Of a DNA stretch of 64,000 nt, positions 8,780 to 17,691 are shown in pieces. The translations under genes and the position numbers were made by a program. Where the stretch lies: positions 62,001 to 126,000 of the forward strand of contig NZ_CP109073.1 of the NCBI RefSeq assembly GCF_035917415.1, given 5' to 3'. The stretch comes from Streptomyces sp. NBC_01803. GTDB taxonomy: Bacteria; Actinomycetota; Actinomycetes; Streptomycetales; Streptomycetaceae. The notes beneath the pieces were generated by a model. It saw only the letters and a list, made by a program, of their open reading frames with translations. It did no database searches and was not told where the DNA came from. How positions within the stretch are numbered: position 1 is the first letter of the stretch; the number at the start of each line of letters is the position of its first letter.

Positions 8780-9604
8780 ATGCCGTACGTCACCACCGCC
8801 GACGGGGCGGAGATCTACTACAAGGACTGGGGCCACGGACGGCCCGTCGTGCTCAGCCACGGCTGGCCGCTGAACTCCGACAGCTGGGAAGCGCAGATGC
8901 TCTCCCTCGCCTCCAACGGCTTCCGCGTCCTCGCCCACGACCGCCGCGGCCACGGCCGGTCCACCCAGACCTGGCACGGCAACGAGATGAACACCTACGC
9001 CGACGACCTGGCCACGCTGATCGAAACCCTCGACCTGCGGGACGCCACCCTGGTCGGGTTCTCCACCGGCGGCGGCGAGGTCGCCCGTTACGTCGGCCGG
9101 CACGGCACCGCCCGGCTCGCCCAGATCGTGCTGGTCGCCGCCGTACCTCCGTTCATGCTCAAGACCGACGACAACCCCGGCGGCCTGCCCATCGAGGAGT
9201 TCGACGCGATCCGCGCGGGATCGCTCGCCGACCGGTCGCAGCTGTACCGCGACCTGGCCGACGGGCCGTTCTTCGGCGGCAACCGCCCGAGCACCACCCC
9301 CTCGCAGGGCATGCGCGACGCCTTCTGGCGCCAGGGCATGCAGGCCGGCCACCGCAACGCCTACGAGTGCGTCGCGGCCTTCTCGGCCACCGACTTCCGC
9401 GCCGACCTCGACGCCTTCGACATCCCCACGCTGGTCATCCACGGCGACGACGACCAGGTGGTGCCGTTCGAGGTGGGCGGCAAGGCCTCGGCCGCACGGA
9501 TCAAGAACGCGACGCTCACGGTCTACCCGGGCGCGCCGCACGGCATCACCGACACGCACAAAGAGCAACTGAGCGCCGACCTGCTGGACTTCCTCAACTC
9601 CTGA
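8780..9604 (+). CDS. Alpha/beta hydrolase (non-haem haloperoxidase-like)
   Basis: A 274-residue esterase/perhydrolase-type enzyme. Oxyanion motif SHGWP follows the first strands, the nucleophile elbow is GFSTGG (Ser95), the acid is in HGDDDQ (about Asp224) and the base in APHG (His254), so the catalytic triad is complete. Closest in pattern to the bacterial non-haem chloroperoxidase group, whose members are mostly esterases in nature. It starts 99 bases after the LAL regulator and is followed 21 bases later by another hydrolase gene, forming an apparent three-gene operon. Confidence 0.88.
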   Translation: MPYVTTADGAEIYYKDWGHGRPVVLSHGWPLNSDSWEAQMLSLASNGFRVLAHDRRGHGRSTQTWHGNEMNTYADDLATLIETLDLRDATLVGFSTGGGEVARYVGRHGTARLAQIVLVAAVPPFMLKTDDNPGGLPIEEFDAIRAGSLADRSQLYRDLADGPFFGGNRPSTTPSQGMRDAFWRQGMQAGHRNAYECVAAFSATDFRADLDAFDIPTLVIHGDDDQVVPFEVGGKASAARIKNATLTVYPGAPHGITDTHKEQLSADLLDFLNS

Positions 9605-9625
9605 GCACCGGAAGGGATCACGACC

Positions 9626-10441
9626 ATGGGAAACTACCGACCTCGCCGCCGCACCCTGGGAGCCCTCGCCACGGGTGTTGCCCTGAGCGGCGTCGCCGCC
9701 TCGTCCGGATGGGCTGCCGGCCGGGGAGAAGCCACCGGTACCAAACCGACCGTGGTGCTCGTCCACGGTGTGTTCGCCGACGCCTCCGGGTGGAACGCGA
9801 CCATCGCGTCGCTCCAGTACACCGGATTCCCCGTGCTCGCCGTGGCCAACCCGCTGCGCGACCTGGCGGGCGACTCGGCGTACGTCTCCGGCGTCCTCGA
9901 CACCATCCCCGGACCGATCATCCTGGTCGGCCACTCCTACGGCGGCGAGGTCATCACCAACGCCGCGCGCGGTCACGCGAACGTCAAAGCCCTGGTGTAC
10001 GTCGCCGCCTTCGCCCCCGACGAGGGCGAGAGCGCACTGGAACTGGCCGGGAGGTTCCCCGGCAGCAAACTGCCCGACGCCCTGGTGTTCCGCCCGCTGC
10101 CCGGCGGCGGCACCGACGGCTACATCGACCCGGAGAAGTTCCGCGACGTTTTCGCCGGGGACCTGCCGTCCGCCCGGACCAGGGTGATGGCGGCCGCCCA
10201 ACGGCCCGGCGCCGTGGAGGGGCTGGGGGCCCACAGCGGCGATCCGGCCTGGCGGAGCCTGCCGTCCTGGTACGTCATCCCGACCGCCGACAACGTCATC
10301 CCCGCGGCGGTGCAGCGTTTCATGGCCGAGCGCGCCGGGAGCACGACCGTCGAGGTCGAGGGCGCGTCGCACGTCGTGATGATGTCCCGCCCCGACATCG
10401 TGGTCCGGCAGATCCTGGCCGCCTTCCGCGCCACCCGCTGA
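9626..10441 (+). CDS. Exported alpha/beta hydrolase with Tat-like signal
   Basis: A 271-residue hydrolase preceded by an arginine-rich N-terminus (RPRRRTLGA), a hydrophobic stretch and an Ala-rich region ending near SSGWAAG, consistent with Tat export, though a strict RRxFLK motif is not present. The mature part shows VLVHGVFADASGW (oxyanion), GHSYGG (nucleophile Ser about 106), PTADNV (acid) and ASHVVM (His). The pattern fits the esterase/salicylate-esterase-like group often annotated simply as alpha/beta hydrolase. Second gene of the hydrolase operon, 22 bases from each neighbour. Confidence 0.85.
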   Translation: MGNYRPRRRTLGALATGVALSGVAASSGWAAGRGEATGTKPTVVLVHGVFADASGWNATIASLQYTGFPVLAVANPLRDLAGDSAYVSGVLDTIPGPIILVGHSYGGEVITNAARGHANVKALVYVAAFAPDEGESALELAGRFPGSKLPDALVFRPLPGGGTDGYIDPEKFRDVFAGDLPSARTRVMAAAQRPGAVEGLGAHSGDPAWRSLPSWYVIPTADNVIPAAVQRFMAERAGSTTVEVEGASHVVMMSRPDIVVRQILAAFRATR

Positions 10442-10463
10442 CGTCCCGTAAGGAACCACGACC

Positions 10464-11261
10464 ATGAGCACTCCGGACACCATCGTCCTGATCCATGGCT
10501 TCTGGGTCACGCCCCGGAGCTGGGAGCACTGGATCGACCACTACGAGAAGCGGGGATACCGCGTCCTCGCGCCCGCCTACCCCGGCTTCGAGGTGGGGGT
10601 CGAGGCCCTGAACGCGGACCCGACACCGATCCTGAAGGTCACTGTCCAAGAGATCATCGAGAGCCTCGAAACGCTGATCGGCGGGCTCGGCCGGCCGCCG
10701 GTGCTGATCGGCCACTCGGCGGGCGGCGCGTTCACCCAGATCCTGCTCGACCACGGCCTCGGCGCGGCCGGTGTGGCCATCTGCTCCGCGCCGACGGAGG
10801 GGGTGCCCGTGGTCCCGCTGAGCCAGGTGAGATCCACCTTCCCGGTCCTGCGGAACCCGGCCAACCGCCACCGGGCGGTCGGCCTCACCCACAAGCAGTG
10901 GCACTACGCGTTCACCAACACCTTCACCGAGGAGGAATCCAGGGCGCTGTACGAGCGGTACGCGATCCCCGCGTCGGGCGGCGTCTTCTGGGACAGCGTG
11001 CTGGCCAACCTCCGTCCCGGCCACCAGGCCACGTTCGTCGACTACCACAACGACGACCGCGCGCCGCTGCTGTTCATCGCGGGAGAGCTGGACCACCTGA
11101 TGCCGCCCAGGGTGCAGCGGTCCAACGCCTCGCACTACACGTCGGACACCGTGACCGAGGTCACGGAGTTCGCGGGCCGACCGCATCTCCTGCCCGCCGC
11201 CCCCGGCTGGGAGGAGATCGCCGACTACGCGCTGGACTGGGCCCTGTCGCACGCACGCTAA
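10464..11261 (+). CDS. Alpha/beta hydrolase, cytosolic
   Basis: A 265-residue hydrolase of the same broad family but without a signal peptide. Motifs: LIHGFWVTPRSW, nucleophile GHSAGG, acid near GELDHLMP, and a His in FAGRPHLLP, giving a complete triad. GGAACCACG upstream serves as ribosome-binding region. Last gene of the operon, closed by a strong hairpin. The three hydrolases differ enough that they are not recent duplicates; a joint substrate cannot be inferred. Confidence 0.85.
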   Translation: MSTPDTIVLIHGFWVTPRSWEHWIDHYEKRGYRVLAPAYPGFEVGVEALNADPTPILKVTVQEIIESLETLIGGLGRPPVLIGHSAGGAFTQILLDHGLGAAGVAICSAPTEGVPVVPLSQVRSTFPVLRNPANRHRAVGLTHKQWHYAFTNTFTEEESRALYERYAIPASGGVFWDSVLANLRPGHQATFVDYHNDDRAPLLFIAGELDHLMPPRVQRSNASHYTSDTVTEVTEFAGRPHLLPAAPGWEEIADYALDWALSHAR

Positions 11262-11268
11262 CGCCGTT

Positions 11269-11306
11269 ACCTGCTCCGGGGCGGCCGGCGTCGCCCCGGA
11301 GCAGGT
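11269..11306 (+). terminator. Terminator of the hydrolase operon
   Basis: A perfect 15-bp stem (11269-11283 with 11292-11306) with an 8-base loop begins 8 bases after the last hydrolase stop. Confidence 0.8.
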
Positions 11307-11323
11307 CCGGAAAGGATCCCCGG

Positions 11324-12067
11324 ATGACCCGAACCCGCGTCACCCGCATCGGGGGCCCGACCACGCTGATCGAGATCGGCGGCTGGGGGCTGCTCACCGA
11401 TCCGACGTTCGACCCGCCGGGATGGCGCTACCGCTTCGGCTGGGGCACCTCCTCGCGCAAGGTCGTCGGCCCGGCCGTCGCGGCAGCCGACCTGCCCCCG
11501 ATCGACGCCGGCCGCCACCGGCTCGCCCTCGTCTGTGACGGCGACAGCGACAGCGACAGCGACAGCGACGTGCGGGCGCGGCTGGGGGCCTTCGCCGTGG
11601 CCGGCCGTCCGCCCGCCGGGCCGGGGGTGTCCACCGGCACCGTCCGTTCGCGTCCCCGCCTCGTCTTCCTCTTCCCCGGCCAGGGCAGCCAGCGACCGGG
11701 CATGGCCGCCGGTCTGTACGCCACCGCGCCCGTGTTCCGGGACACCCTCGACGAGGCGTCCGCGCATTTCGGCCCGCTGCACGGCCGCACCCTGACCGAC
11801 TGGTGCACCGACCCCGGTGTCGACCCCGCCGACCTGGCGCGCACCGAGGTGACCCAGCCGGTCGCTGGCCGCCACCCCCGCCCAGCGCCCCGCACCGCGC
11901 CCGGAGCCACGCCGGCACCGACGCCCCGCGCCCGTCACGTCCGACCCGCAGGCCTCCGTCGACGCGCCCCGGACCGACGTACCCCGGACCGGAACTCCCC
12001 AGACCGACGCCCCCTCCCCCGCCCCGCACCTTCCGCCGCCCCCGGACGCACCGCACGTGAACCGTGA
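11324..12067 (+). pseudogene. Chimera: metallo-hydrolase N-terminus joined by a hexamer repeat to a PKS acyltransferase N-terminus
   Basis: The ATG at 11324 has GGAAAGGA 7 bases upstream. Residues 1-65 match the start of an MBL-fold (UlaG-like) hydrolase (TRIGGPTTLIEIGGWGLLTDPTF, shown here in family order) but stop before the HxHxD metal site. A Asp-Ser repeat coded by GACAGC units follows, then from about residue 105 the start of a malonyl/acyl-CoA acyltransferase domain (VFLFPGQGSQRPGM) that ends before its GHSxG serine, and finally a Pro/Arg-rich tail in a wrong frame. Neither half keeps its active site; the 247-residue frame is nevertheless uninterrupted. Confidence 0.7.
11537..11569 (+). 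repeat. Hexanucleotide tandem repeat (GACGGC, then GACAGC x4, then GAC)
   Basis: Five and a half 6-base units exactly at the junction between the metallo-hydrolase-like and acyltransferase-like parts of the chimeric gene; translated as alternating Asp-Gly/Asp-Ser. Confidence 0.95.
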
Positions 12068-12521
12068 GGCGCTGGCCGACTCGTTCGTCGACGGGCTCGC
12101 GCGCGCGTTCGGCGCTCCGGGCGCTCCAACGGCTTCGGTCCTGGACCGTTCCGAGCGGATCGAGCCGCGGGACGCCCACGCCGCGGGGTTCACGGTCACC
12201 GCCGGTCACGAGGCGCAGGCGGTGCTGCTCAACCGCGCGTTGAGCGTCGAGGAGCTCGGCCTCGCACCGGCCCAGCATCTGCGCTGGTTGCCGCGCGACT
12301 GGGAGGACGCGGGGGTCGCCGGGGACGCCGGCCCGGACACGGAACCGGCGGCCGCCGTGAGGAGCCTCATGGCAGCCGCCGGGAGGACCCTCGGGGCGCG
12401 TGTCCGGATCGTCGTCACTCTTCCCGGCACGGAATCGGTCGCCTTCGGCGCCGACTCGGCCCCCGTGATCCGCCTGTCGTTCGACGGCACCCGGTTCGTG
12501 CCGCCGTCGGACGTGTCGTGA
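12057..12521 (+). CDS. Hypothetical protein
   Basis: A 154-residue frame beginning at a GTG that overlaps the end of the chimeric gene. It has ordinary composition (short hydrophobic cores such as TLGARVRIVVTLPG and APVIRLSFDG near the end) and strong third-position GC bias, so it may be a real protein or the C-terminal portion of one. No ribosome-binding site is convincing. I do not recognise a family; given the acyltransferase fragment just upstream it could be flotsam of a polyketide locus. Confidence 0.4.
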   Translation: MNREALADSFVDGLARAFGAPGAPTASVLDRSERIEPRDAHAAGFTVTAGHEAQAVLLNRALSVEELGLAPAQHLRWLPRDWEDAGVAGDAGPDTEPAAAVRSLMAAAGRTLGARVRIVVTLPGTESVAFGADSAPVIRLSFDGTRFVPPSDVS

Positions 12522-12566
12522 CGGGCGGAGCCACCGGAGCCGGTCCTCAGGGGGAGCCCGGCAGGG

Positions 12567-13637
12567 TCAGCTCCCGTTCGCCTCGGCGAGGGTCGGGTAG
12601 TCGGTGTAGCCGCGCTCGTCGCCGCCGTAGAACGAGGCCTGGTCGGGCTCGTTCAGGGGGGCGCCCTTCTTGATGCGGTCGACGAGGTCGGGGTTGGCCA
12701 GGGCCATGGATCCGACGGTGATCACGTCGGCGAGGCCGTTCTCCAGGTCCGCCACGCGGGTGTCGATGTCGGTGCCGGGACGGTTGAGGAGCAGCGCGCC
12801 CGGCCACTCGGAGCGGATGCTCTTCAGCAGGGTCTCGTCACCGCCGTGGGCGAGGTGCAGGTAGGCGAGACCGAGCGGCGCCAGGGCGCCGACCAGCGCG
12901 CCGTAGAGCTCCGGTACGTCGTCCTCGGTGATGTCGTTGAAGGGGTTTCCGGGCGAGATGCGCAGGCCCGTCCGGCCGGCCCCGATCTCCTCGGCGACGG
13001 CGGTGGCGACCTCCACGGCGAAGCGGATGCGGTTCTCCACGCTGCCGCCGTACTGGTCGGTGCGCTGGTTGGCGTTGCTGGAGAGGAACTGGTGCAGCAG
13101 GTAGCCGTTGGCGGCGTGGATCTCCACCCCGTCCGCGCCGGCGCGGACCGCCGCGGCCGCCGCGTGCCGGAACTCCTGGACGACCTCCGCGACCTCGGCG
13201 GTCGACAGTGCGCGGGGCTCGGGCATCGGCTGCATGCCGGTGGCGGTGAACATGCTCGCCTCGGGCCGCACCGCCGACGGGGCGACCGGCTGACGGCCGT
13301 GCGGGGTGTTGGAGGGGTGCGAGACGCGGCCCACGTGCATGAGCTGGATGACGCTGCGAGCGCCGTACTCGTGGACGGCGTCGGTCACCCGGCGCCAGCC
13401 CTCGACGTGCTCGTCGGTGTGGATGCCGGGGGTCAGGAGGTAACCCTGGCCGTCGGCGGAGGGCTGGGTGCCCTCGGTGATGATCAGCGACAGCGAGGCG
13501 CGCTGGGCGTAGTACTCGGCGTTGAGTGCCGTCGGCACACCTTCCGGTGTGGAACGGTCACGGGTCATCGGGGCCATCGCGAGGCGGTGCGTGAGCGGGA
13601 TGCTGCCCAGATCGATGGGGTTCCAGAGGGAAGACAT
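12567..13637 (-). CDS. Old Yellow Enzyme-family NADH:flavin oxidoreductase / ene-reductase
   Basis: A 356-residue TIM-barrel FMN enzyme. Typical landmarks: LTHRLAMAPMTR near residue 20, LIITEG, QLMHVGRVSH with the substrate-binding His, GADGVEIHAANGYLLHQFLS, and NQRTDQYGGSVENR. Members reduce activated C=C bonds of enones and nitro compounds using NAD(P)H. The ATG at 13637 (MSSLWNPIDLG) is the family start; an upstream frame adds 21 residues of no likeness. It is divergent from the luciferase-like monooxygenase gene, with a 113-base intergenic region that should hold both promoters. Confidence 0.92.
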   Translation of the reverse strand: MSSLWNPIDLGSIPLTHRLAMAPMTRDRSTPEGVPTALNAEYYAQRASLSLIITEGTQPSADGQGYLLTPGIHTDEHVEGWRRVTDAVHEYGARSVIQLMHVGRVSHPSNTPHGRQPVAPSAVRPEASMFTATGMQPMPEPRALSTAEVAEVVQEFRHAAAAAVRAGADGVEIHAANGYLLHQFLSSNANQRTDQYGGSVENRIRFAVEVATAVAEEIGAGRTGLRISPGNPFNDITEDDVPELYGALVGALAPLGLAYLHLAHGGDETLLKSIRSEWPGALLLNRPGTDIDTRVADLENGLADVITVGSMALANPDLVDRIKKGAPLNEPDQASFYGGDERGYTDYPTLAEANGS

Positions 13638-13750
13638 GAGGCTCCGATCAATATGTGTGGCCAGCCACGTGTTTTGAGGATACATTATGTGGTCGGCCAA
13701 GCAATTCTTCGCGGACTTCTCCCAGCACGCCCACTTTGGAGAGCAGCACC

Positions 13751-14848
13751 ATGCAGTTCGGCATCTTCAGCATCGGCGACGTCAGGCCCGATCCGACATC
13801 GGGACGACCCGCCTCGGAACAGGAACGGTTGCGGATGATGGCCACCATCGCCGCCAAGGCCGAGGAGGTGGGCTTCGACGTCTTCGCCACCGGCGAGCAC
13901 CACAACCCGCCCTTCGTGTCCTCCTCCGCCACGACCCTGCTCGCCTTCATCGCGGCACGGACGGAACGGATCATCCTGTCCACCTCGACCACTCTGATCA
14001 CCACCAACGACCCGGTGAAGATCGCGGAGGACTTCGCGGTCCTCCAGCACCTCGCCGACGGGCGGGTGGACCTGATGATGGGCCGCGGCAACACCGGCCC
14101 GGTCTACCCGTGGTTCGGACAGGACGTCCGTGACGGCATCCCCCTGGCGATCGAGAACTACGCGCTGCTGCACCGCCTGTGGCGCGAGGAGACGGTGGAC
14201 TGGCAGGGCAAGTTCCGCACCGCGCTCCAGGGCTTCACCTCCGTGCCGCGCCCGCTCGGCGGCGTCCCGCCCTTCGTGTGGCACGGTTCCGTGCGCAGCC
14301 CCGAGATAGCCGAGCAGGCCGCCTACTACGGGGACGGCTTCTTCGCCAACCACCTCTTCTTCCCCAAGCGGCACTTCGTCGGTCTCGTCAACCTCTACCG
14401 GGACCGCTTCGAGCACTACGGCCACGGCACCCGCGACCAGGCCGTCGTCGGCCTCGGCGGCCAGGCGTTCATGCGCCGCAACTCCCAGGACGCCCTGCGG
14501 GACTACCGCCCGTACTTCCGCAACACCCCCGTCTACAGCGGCGGGCCGTCCGTGGAGGAGGTCGCCGAGCACACGCCCCTGACGGTCGGCAGCCCGCAGG
14601 AGGTCATCGACAAGACCCTGACCTTCCGCGAGACCTTCGGGGACTACCAGCGTCAGCTCTTCAACGTGGACCCGGGAGGCATGTCGGAGAAGACCGTCCT
14701 CGAGCAGCTGGACCTGTTCGGGGAGATCCTCCCCGTGCTCCGCAAGGAGTTCGCCGCGAACCGCCCCGCACAGGTGCCGGACGGCCCGCTCCACCCGGCA
14801 CGGCGCACGTCCGGACAGGCCGCCGCCGGCCAGGGGGTCACGTCATGA
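13751..14848 (+). CDS. LLM-class flavin-dependent monooxygenase
   Basis: A 365-residue bacterial-luciferase-like protein: MQFGIFSIGD start, ATGEHHNPPF, LSTSTTLITTNDPVKIAEDFAVLQ (a family hallmark region), and DLMMGRGNTGPVY. These enzymes oxidise substrates with reduced FMN provided by a partner reductase. The ATG has GGAGAG about 8 bases upstream. Its stop overlaps the start of the next gene by four bases (ATGA), and that gene begins as an FMN reductase, so the pair was evidently once a two-component monooxygenase/reductase operon. Confidence 0.9.
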   Translation: MQFGIFSIGDVRPDPTSGRPASEQERLRMMATIAAKAEEVGFDVFATGEHHNPPFVSSSATTLLAFIAARTERIILSTSTTLITTNDPVKIAEDFAVLQHLADGRVDLMMGRGNTGPVYPWFGQDVRDGIPLAIENYALLHRLWREETVDWQGKFRTALQGFTSVPRPLGGVPPFVWHGSVRSPEIAEQAAYYGDGFFANHLFFPKRHFVGLVNLYRDRFEHYGHGTRDQAVVGLGGQAFMRRNSQDALRDYRPYFRNTPVYSGGPSVEEVAEHTPLTVGSPQEVIDKTLTFRETFGDYQRQLFNVDPGGMSEKTVLEQLDLFGEILPVLRKEFAANRPAQVPDGPLHPARRTSGQAAAGQGVTS

Positions 14849-15867
14849 GGACCCTGCGCCTGAGCGTCGTGTCGGCCGGTCTGAGCGACCCCTCCTCCAC
14901 CCGGCTCCTGGCCGACCGGCTCACCGACGCGACCCGGCAGGGCCTGGAGGGCTCCGGGTACGCGGTGGAGGTCAGCGTCGTCGAGGTCCGCGAACTCGCC
15001 GCGGAGATCGCCCGGAACCTGACCCTCGGCTCCCCCGGACCGGCGCTCGAAGCGGCCCTGGACACGGTGACCCGGGCGGACGGCCTCATCGCGGTCACCC
15101 CCGTCTTCAGCGCCTCGTACAGCGGGCTGTTCAAATCGTTCTTCGACCTGCTCGACCCCACCGCGCTGACCGGGACGCCCGTCCTGATCGCCGCCACCGG
15201 AGGGACCGCCCGGCACTCGCTGGTCCTGTACTCCAAGGACAACCAGGCCGAGGACATGCGGCAGTTGCTCACCTCGCTCGGAGTGACCGAACCCGTACGC
15301 CTGGTCGGCCACGACATCGGCGGCATGATCGCGTTCTCCTTCGCCCGGCTCTTCCCCGACCAGGTGCGGCGGCTCGCGCTGATCGAGCTCGCCGTTCCCG
15401 GTTTCGGGCTGGAGCAGGCGATGAACCCGGCCGGCGGCGGCTCGTTCCACTTCAGCCTGTTCATGACGGACGAGATACCCGAGCTGCTCTTCGAGGGCAG
15501 CGAACACGCCTTCTTCCAGTGGTGGTTCCCCCGCCTGTCGGCCACCCCCGGCGTCTTCACACCCGAGGAGATCGACGCGGTGACCGCCTCCTACCGGGGA
15601 CAGCAGGCCCTGCGCGCCGGATTCCAGCACTACCGGACCCTCCTCGCGGACGGCCGGACCAACCGGGAATGGGCCGACGCCGACGGCCGACTCGACGTGC
15701 CGTTGCTGGCAGTCGGCGGCGAACACAACGTCGGCACCAGACTCGCGGACGCCCTGCGGCCCATAGCACCGCACGTGCGTTCCGCGGTGATCGAGGGCAG
15801 CGGACACTTCCCGCCCGAGGAACGTCCCCAGTCCCTGCTGGACGAACTGGCCGTCTTCCTTGCCTAG
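14845..15867 (+). CDS. Fusion: FMN-reductase N-terminus with alpha/beta-hydrolase C-terminus
   Basis: Residues 1 to about 130 follow the NADPH-dependent FMN reductase (CE1759-like) family: RLSVVSAGLSDPSSTRLLAD, then VTPVFSASYSGLFKSFFDLL, then ATGGTARHSLVL. At about residue 131 the sequence changes abruptly to the middle of an epoxide-hydrolase-type alpha/beta hydrolase: NQAEDMRQLLTSLGV, nucleophile motif VGHDIGG, and GSGHFPPEE with the His, ending normally. The hydrolase lacks its first strands and oxyanion loop, and the reductase lacks its last third. Translationally coupled to the monooxygenase. The frame is intact for 340 residues, so a product may be made, but either activity is doubtful. 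Confidence 0.8.
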   Translation: MRTLRLSVVSAGLSDPSSTRLLADRLTDATRQGLEGSGYAVEVSVVEVRELAAEIARNLTLGSPGPALEAALDTVTRADGLIAVTPVFSASYSGLFKSFFDLLDPTALTGTPVLIAATGGTARHSLVLYSKDNQAEDMRQLLTSLGVTEPVRLVGHDIGGMIAFSFARLFPDQVRRLALIELAVPGFGLEQAMNPAGGGSFHFSLFMTDEIPELLFEGSEHAFFQWWFPRLSATPGVFTPEEIDAVTASYRGQQALRAGFQHYRTLLADGRTNREWADADGRLDVPLLAVGGEHNVGTRLADALRPIAPHVRSAVIEGSGHFPPEERPQSLLDELAVFLA

Positions 15868-15881
15868 CACCGCGGCACAGC

Positions 15882-15909
15882 CCGTCGGCCGGCTCGGTCC
15901 GGCCGACGG
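15882..15909 (+). terminator. Intrinsic terminator
   Basis: An 11-bp perfect stem (15882-15892 with 15899-15909) with a 6-base loop, 14 bases after the fusion gene. Confidence 0.7.
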
Positions 15910-15988
15910 CCGGACCCTTGCGTACGCTGTTACGGTGGCCGACCACTCACATACCGCCGGACCACAAGGCGCCGAGGAAGTGAGCACC

Positions 15989-16471
15989 ATGAACGAAGCC
16001 GCTGACCCGGCTCCCGAGAACAACACCAATCCGGTCCGCACCGGACGTCTGAGCTTCGCGATCTTCACGCTCGCCCGCGCCCACCGCGCCTACGCCGCTG
16101 AACTGCTGCGCAAGGTGGATCTGCATCCCGGGCAGGAACTTCTGCTGATGCAGCTTATGGAACGCGACGGACAGACCCAGGCGGAACTGCTCGCAGCCGT
16201 CGGACTGGACCATTCGACCGTCTCCAAGTCCCTGAAGCGCATGCAGGAACGCGGACTGGTGGAGCGCGAACCCACCGAAGAGGACCGGCGGGTCATGCGC
16301 GTCCGGCTCACACCGAAGGGCGAGGCGTTGCGCAAACCGCTCGAGGAGATGTGGGCGACGTTGGAGCGCACCTCGGTACGCGATCTCGACGAGCGGACCG
16401 TCGACCATTTCGTCGCCATCGGCGAGACGGTCACGCGTTCGATCCTCGACCGCCGCTCGACCCCGCTCTAG
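15989..16471 (+). CDS. MarR-family transcriptional regulator
   Basis: A 160-residue winged-helix protein: LHPGQELLLMQLMERDGQTQ, recognition region LDHSTVSKSLKRMQERGLVER, wing EEDRRVMRVRLTPKGEAL, and C-terminal dimer helices. The ATG at 15989 with GAGGAAG 9 bases before it is chosen; a longer upstream frame is not MarR-like. Probably controls the neighbouring oxidoreductase genes and responds to a small phenolic or drug-like ligand, as is common in the family, but no operator was identified. Confidence 0.9.
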   Translation: MNEAADPAPENNTNPVRTGRLSFAIFTLARAHRAYAAELLRKVDLHPGQELLLMQLMERDGQTQAELLAAVGLDHSTVSKSLKRMQERGLVEREPTEEDRRVMRVRLTPKGEALRKPLEEMWATLERTSVRDLDERTVDHFVAIGETVTRSILDRRSTPL

Positions 16472-16541
16472 CTCCACGGGAAGAGACGAGGACACGACCC
16501 CTGACATGAACCGGGTCCTCCGTGCCCGCGTAGAAAAACCC

Positions 16542-17163
16542 GTGGCAGAAATACTCGCGGGTACGCTCCCGGCAGCCGGTCATGTCCTCTCCCTCCAGCC
16601 CGTCGTACGGGAGCTGGTGGCCAGAGGACACACGGTGCGGTGGTACACGTCCGACCGGTACGCCGCCCAGGTCGAGAAGACAGGCGCCCGGCTGGAGCCG
16701 ATGAGCTCTGACCTGGACATGTTCGCCGGACCTCTCGACGAGCTGTACCCGGAACGGGCACAGCTCAAGGCGCTGAACCGGATGACATGGGACCTCAAGC
16801 ACCGGTTCATGGGGCCGTCCGCGGCCCAGGCCGACGAGCTGGGCCTGTTGCACGCGCGGGTGCCCGCGGACGTGCTGCTGTGCGATCCGGGTTTCGGTGC
16901 GATCCGGATGCTCGGCCAACGCACGGCGGTCCCCTGGGTCAGCGTCGGCTCCGCCCCGTTGACCCTGCCGAGCCGGGACACCGCACCGTTCGGTTCAGGG
17001 CTGCCGCCGAGCAGCAGCGCCCTGGGACGGCCCGTAACCCGGCACTGCGGTTCGCCTTCAACACCATCGTCATGCGGGACGTGGCGGCGCACCGCGACCG
17101 CCTGCGCCGCGAGGCAGGACTCCCCGCGTCCCGGGACGACCTCATGGGTTCCGGCGAAACCCC
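16542..17163 (+). pseudogene. MGT-type glycosyltransferase, N-terminal half, frameshifted
   Basis: Starting at GTG 16542 the frame gives the acceptor-binding N-terminal domain of a macrolide-glycosyltransferase-like enzyme: ILAGTLPAAGHVLSLQPVV, ELVARGHTVRWYTSDRYA, and DVLLCDPGF. Near 17030 the frame shifts (continuing in another frame as LRFAFNTIVMRDVAAHRDRL), and after about 17163 the sequence ends without the UDP-sugar-binding C-terminal domain. It directly abuts a helicase-associated-domain remnant. Confidence 0.7.
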
Positions 17164-17184
17164 AGCTCATGCATCACCCCACAC

Positions 17185-17466
17185 CCCAACTACCACCCCC
17201 CGGAGCGTCAGTTGCTCAACGACCGTCAGCGCGAGCGCCTGGCCGCCCTGGACCAGTACCGGGAGCGCACCGGCCAGGTGGTCGTCCCGCGCCAGCACGG
17301 CGAGGTCCTGCACGGCGACCCGGCCGACGTCCGGACCCCCGGCGCCGTGGCCGAGGTGTCCGCCCGGCTCGGTGTGTGGGTCTCCAACACCAAGTCCAGA
17401 CGCCGGAAGTTGAGTGGCCGGCAGCTCGCCTTGCCTGCGGCGCTGGGATGGGAGTGGGCGAAGTGA
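17185..17466 (+). pseudogene. Helicase-associated (HA) domain fragment
   Basis: About 90 residues with the HA-domain pattern, in which Trp/Leu-rich helices are spaced around LG(V/x)W: RQRERLAALDQYRERTGQVV, then ARLGVWVSNTKSRRRKLSGR, then LGWEWAK and stop. HA domains follow DEAD/DEAH helicase cores in actinobacterial mobile-element proteins. The helicase core is absent. A second remnant of the same type is at 46095-46455. Confidence 0.55.
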
Positions 17467-17493
17467 ACGTGCTGATGTCAGGCGTCGTGATGG

Positions 17494-17625
17494 ACGGTGG
17501 CCGTCGAGCCGGACGGCGAGATCCGCGACGTCGCCTGGGTCGCCGAACTGTCCGGCGACTGCCTGAAGGGCTGGCCGAAGGGAATGCGGCTGATCGTCCG
17601 CAAGGAGCGACCCGTGCGCCGTGAG
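17494..17625 (+). pseudogene. IS1380-type transposase fragment
   Basis: A short frame contains DVAWVAELSGDCLKGWPKGM followed by RLIVRKERP, the conserved centre of IS1380-family transposases as I remember them (WPxGMRxIVRKERPHPGAQL). No start, end or inverted repeats remain. Confidence 0.5.
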
Positions 17626-17640
17626 GCGCTGACGCATGGA

Positions 17641-17676
17641 GCGGCCCGGGCGCCTGAGTACAGGTGCCCGGGCCGC
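17641..17676 (-). terminator. Terminator of the GH66 gene
   Basis: A 16-bp stem with one G-T pair (17641-17656 with 17661-17676) and a 4-base loop, 15 bases beyond the GH66 stop codon on the minus strand. Confidence 0.8.
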
Positions 17677-17691
17677 CGCGTCGGCCATCCC

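Noticed and set aside
8693..10510. A 605-residue minus-strand frame opposite two hydrolases
   Set aside because: Gly/Val/Arg-rich shadow of clear plus-strand hydrolase genes; no domain and no start signal.
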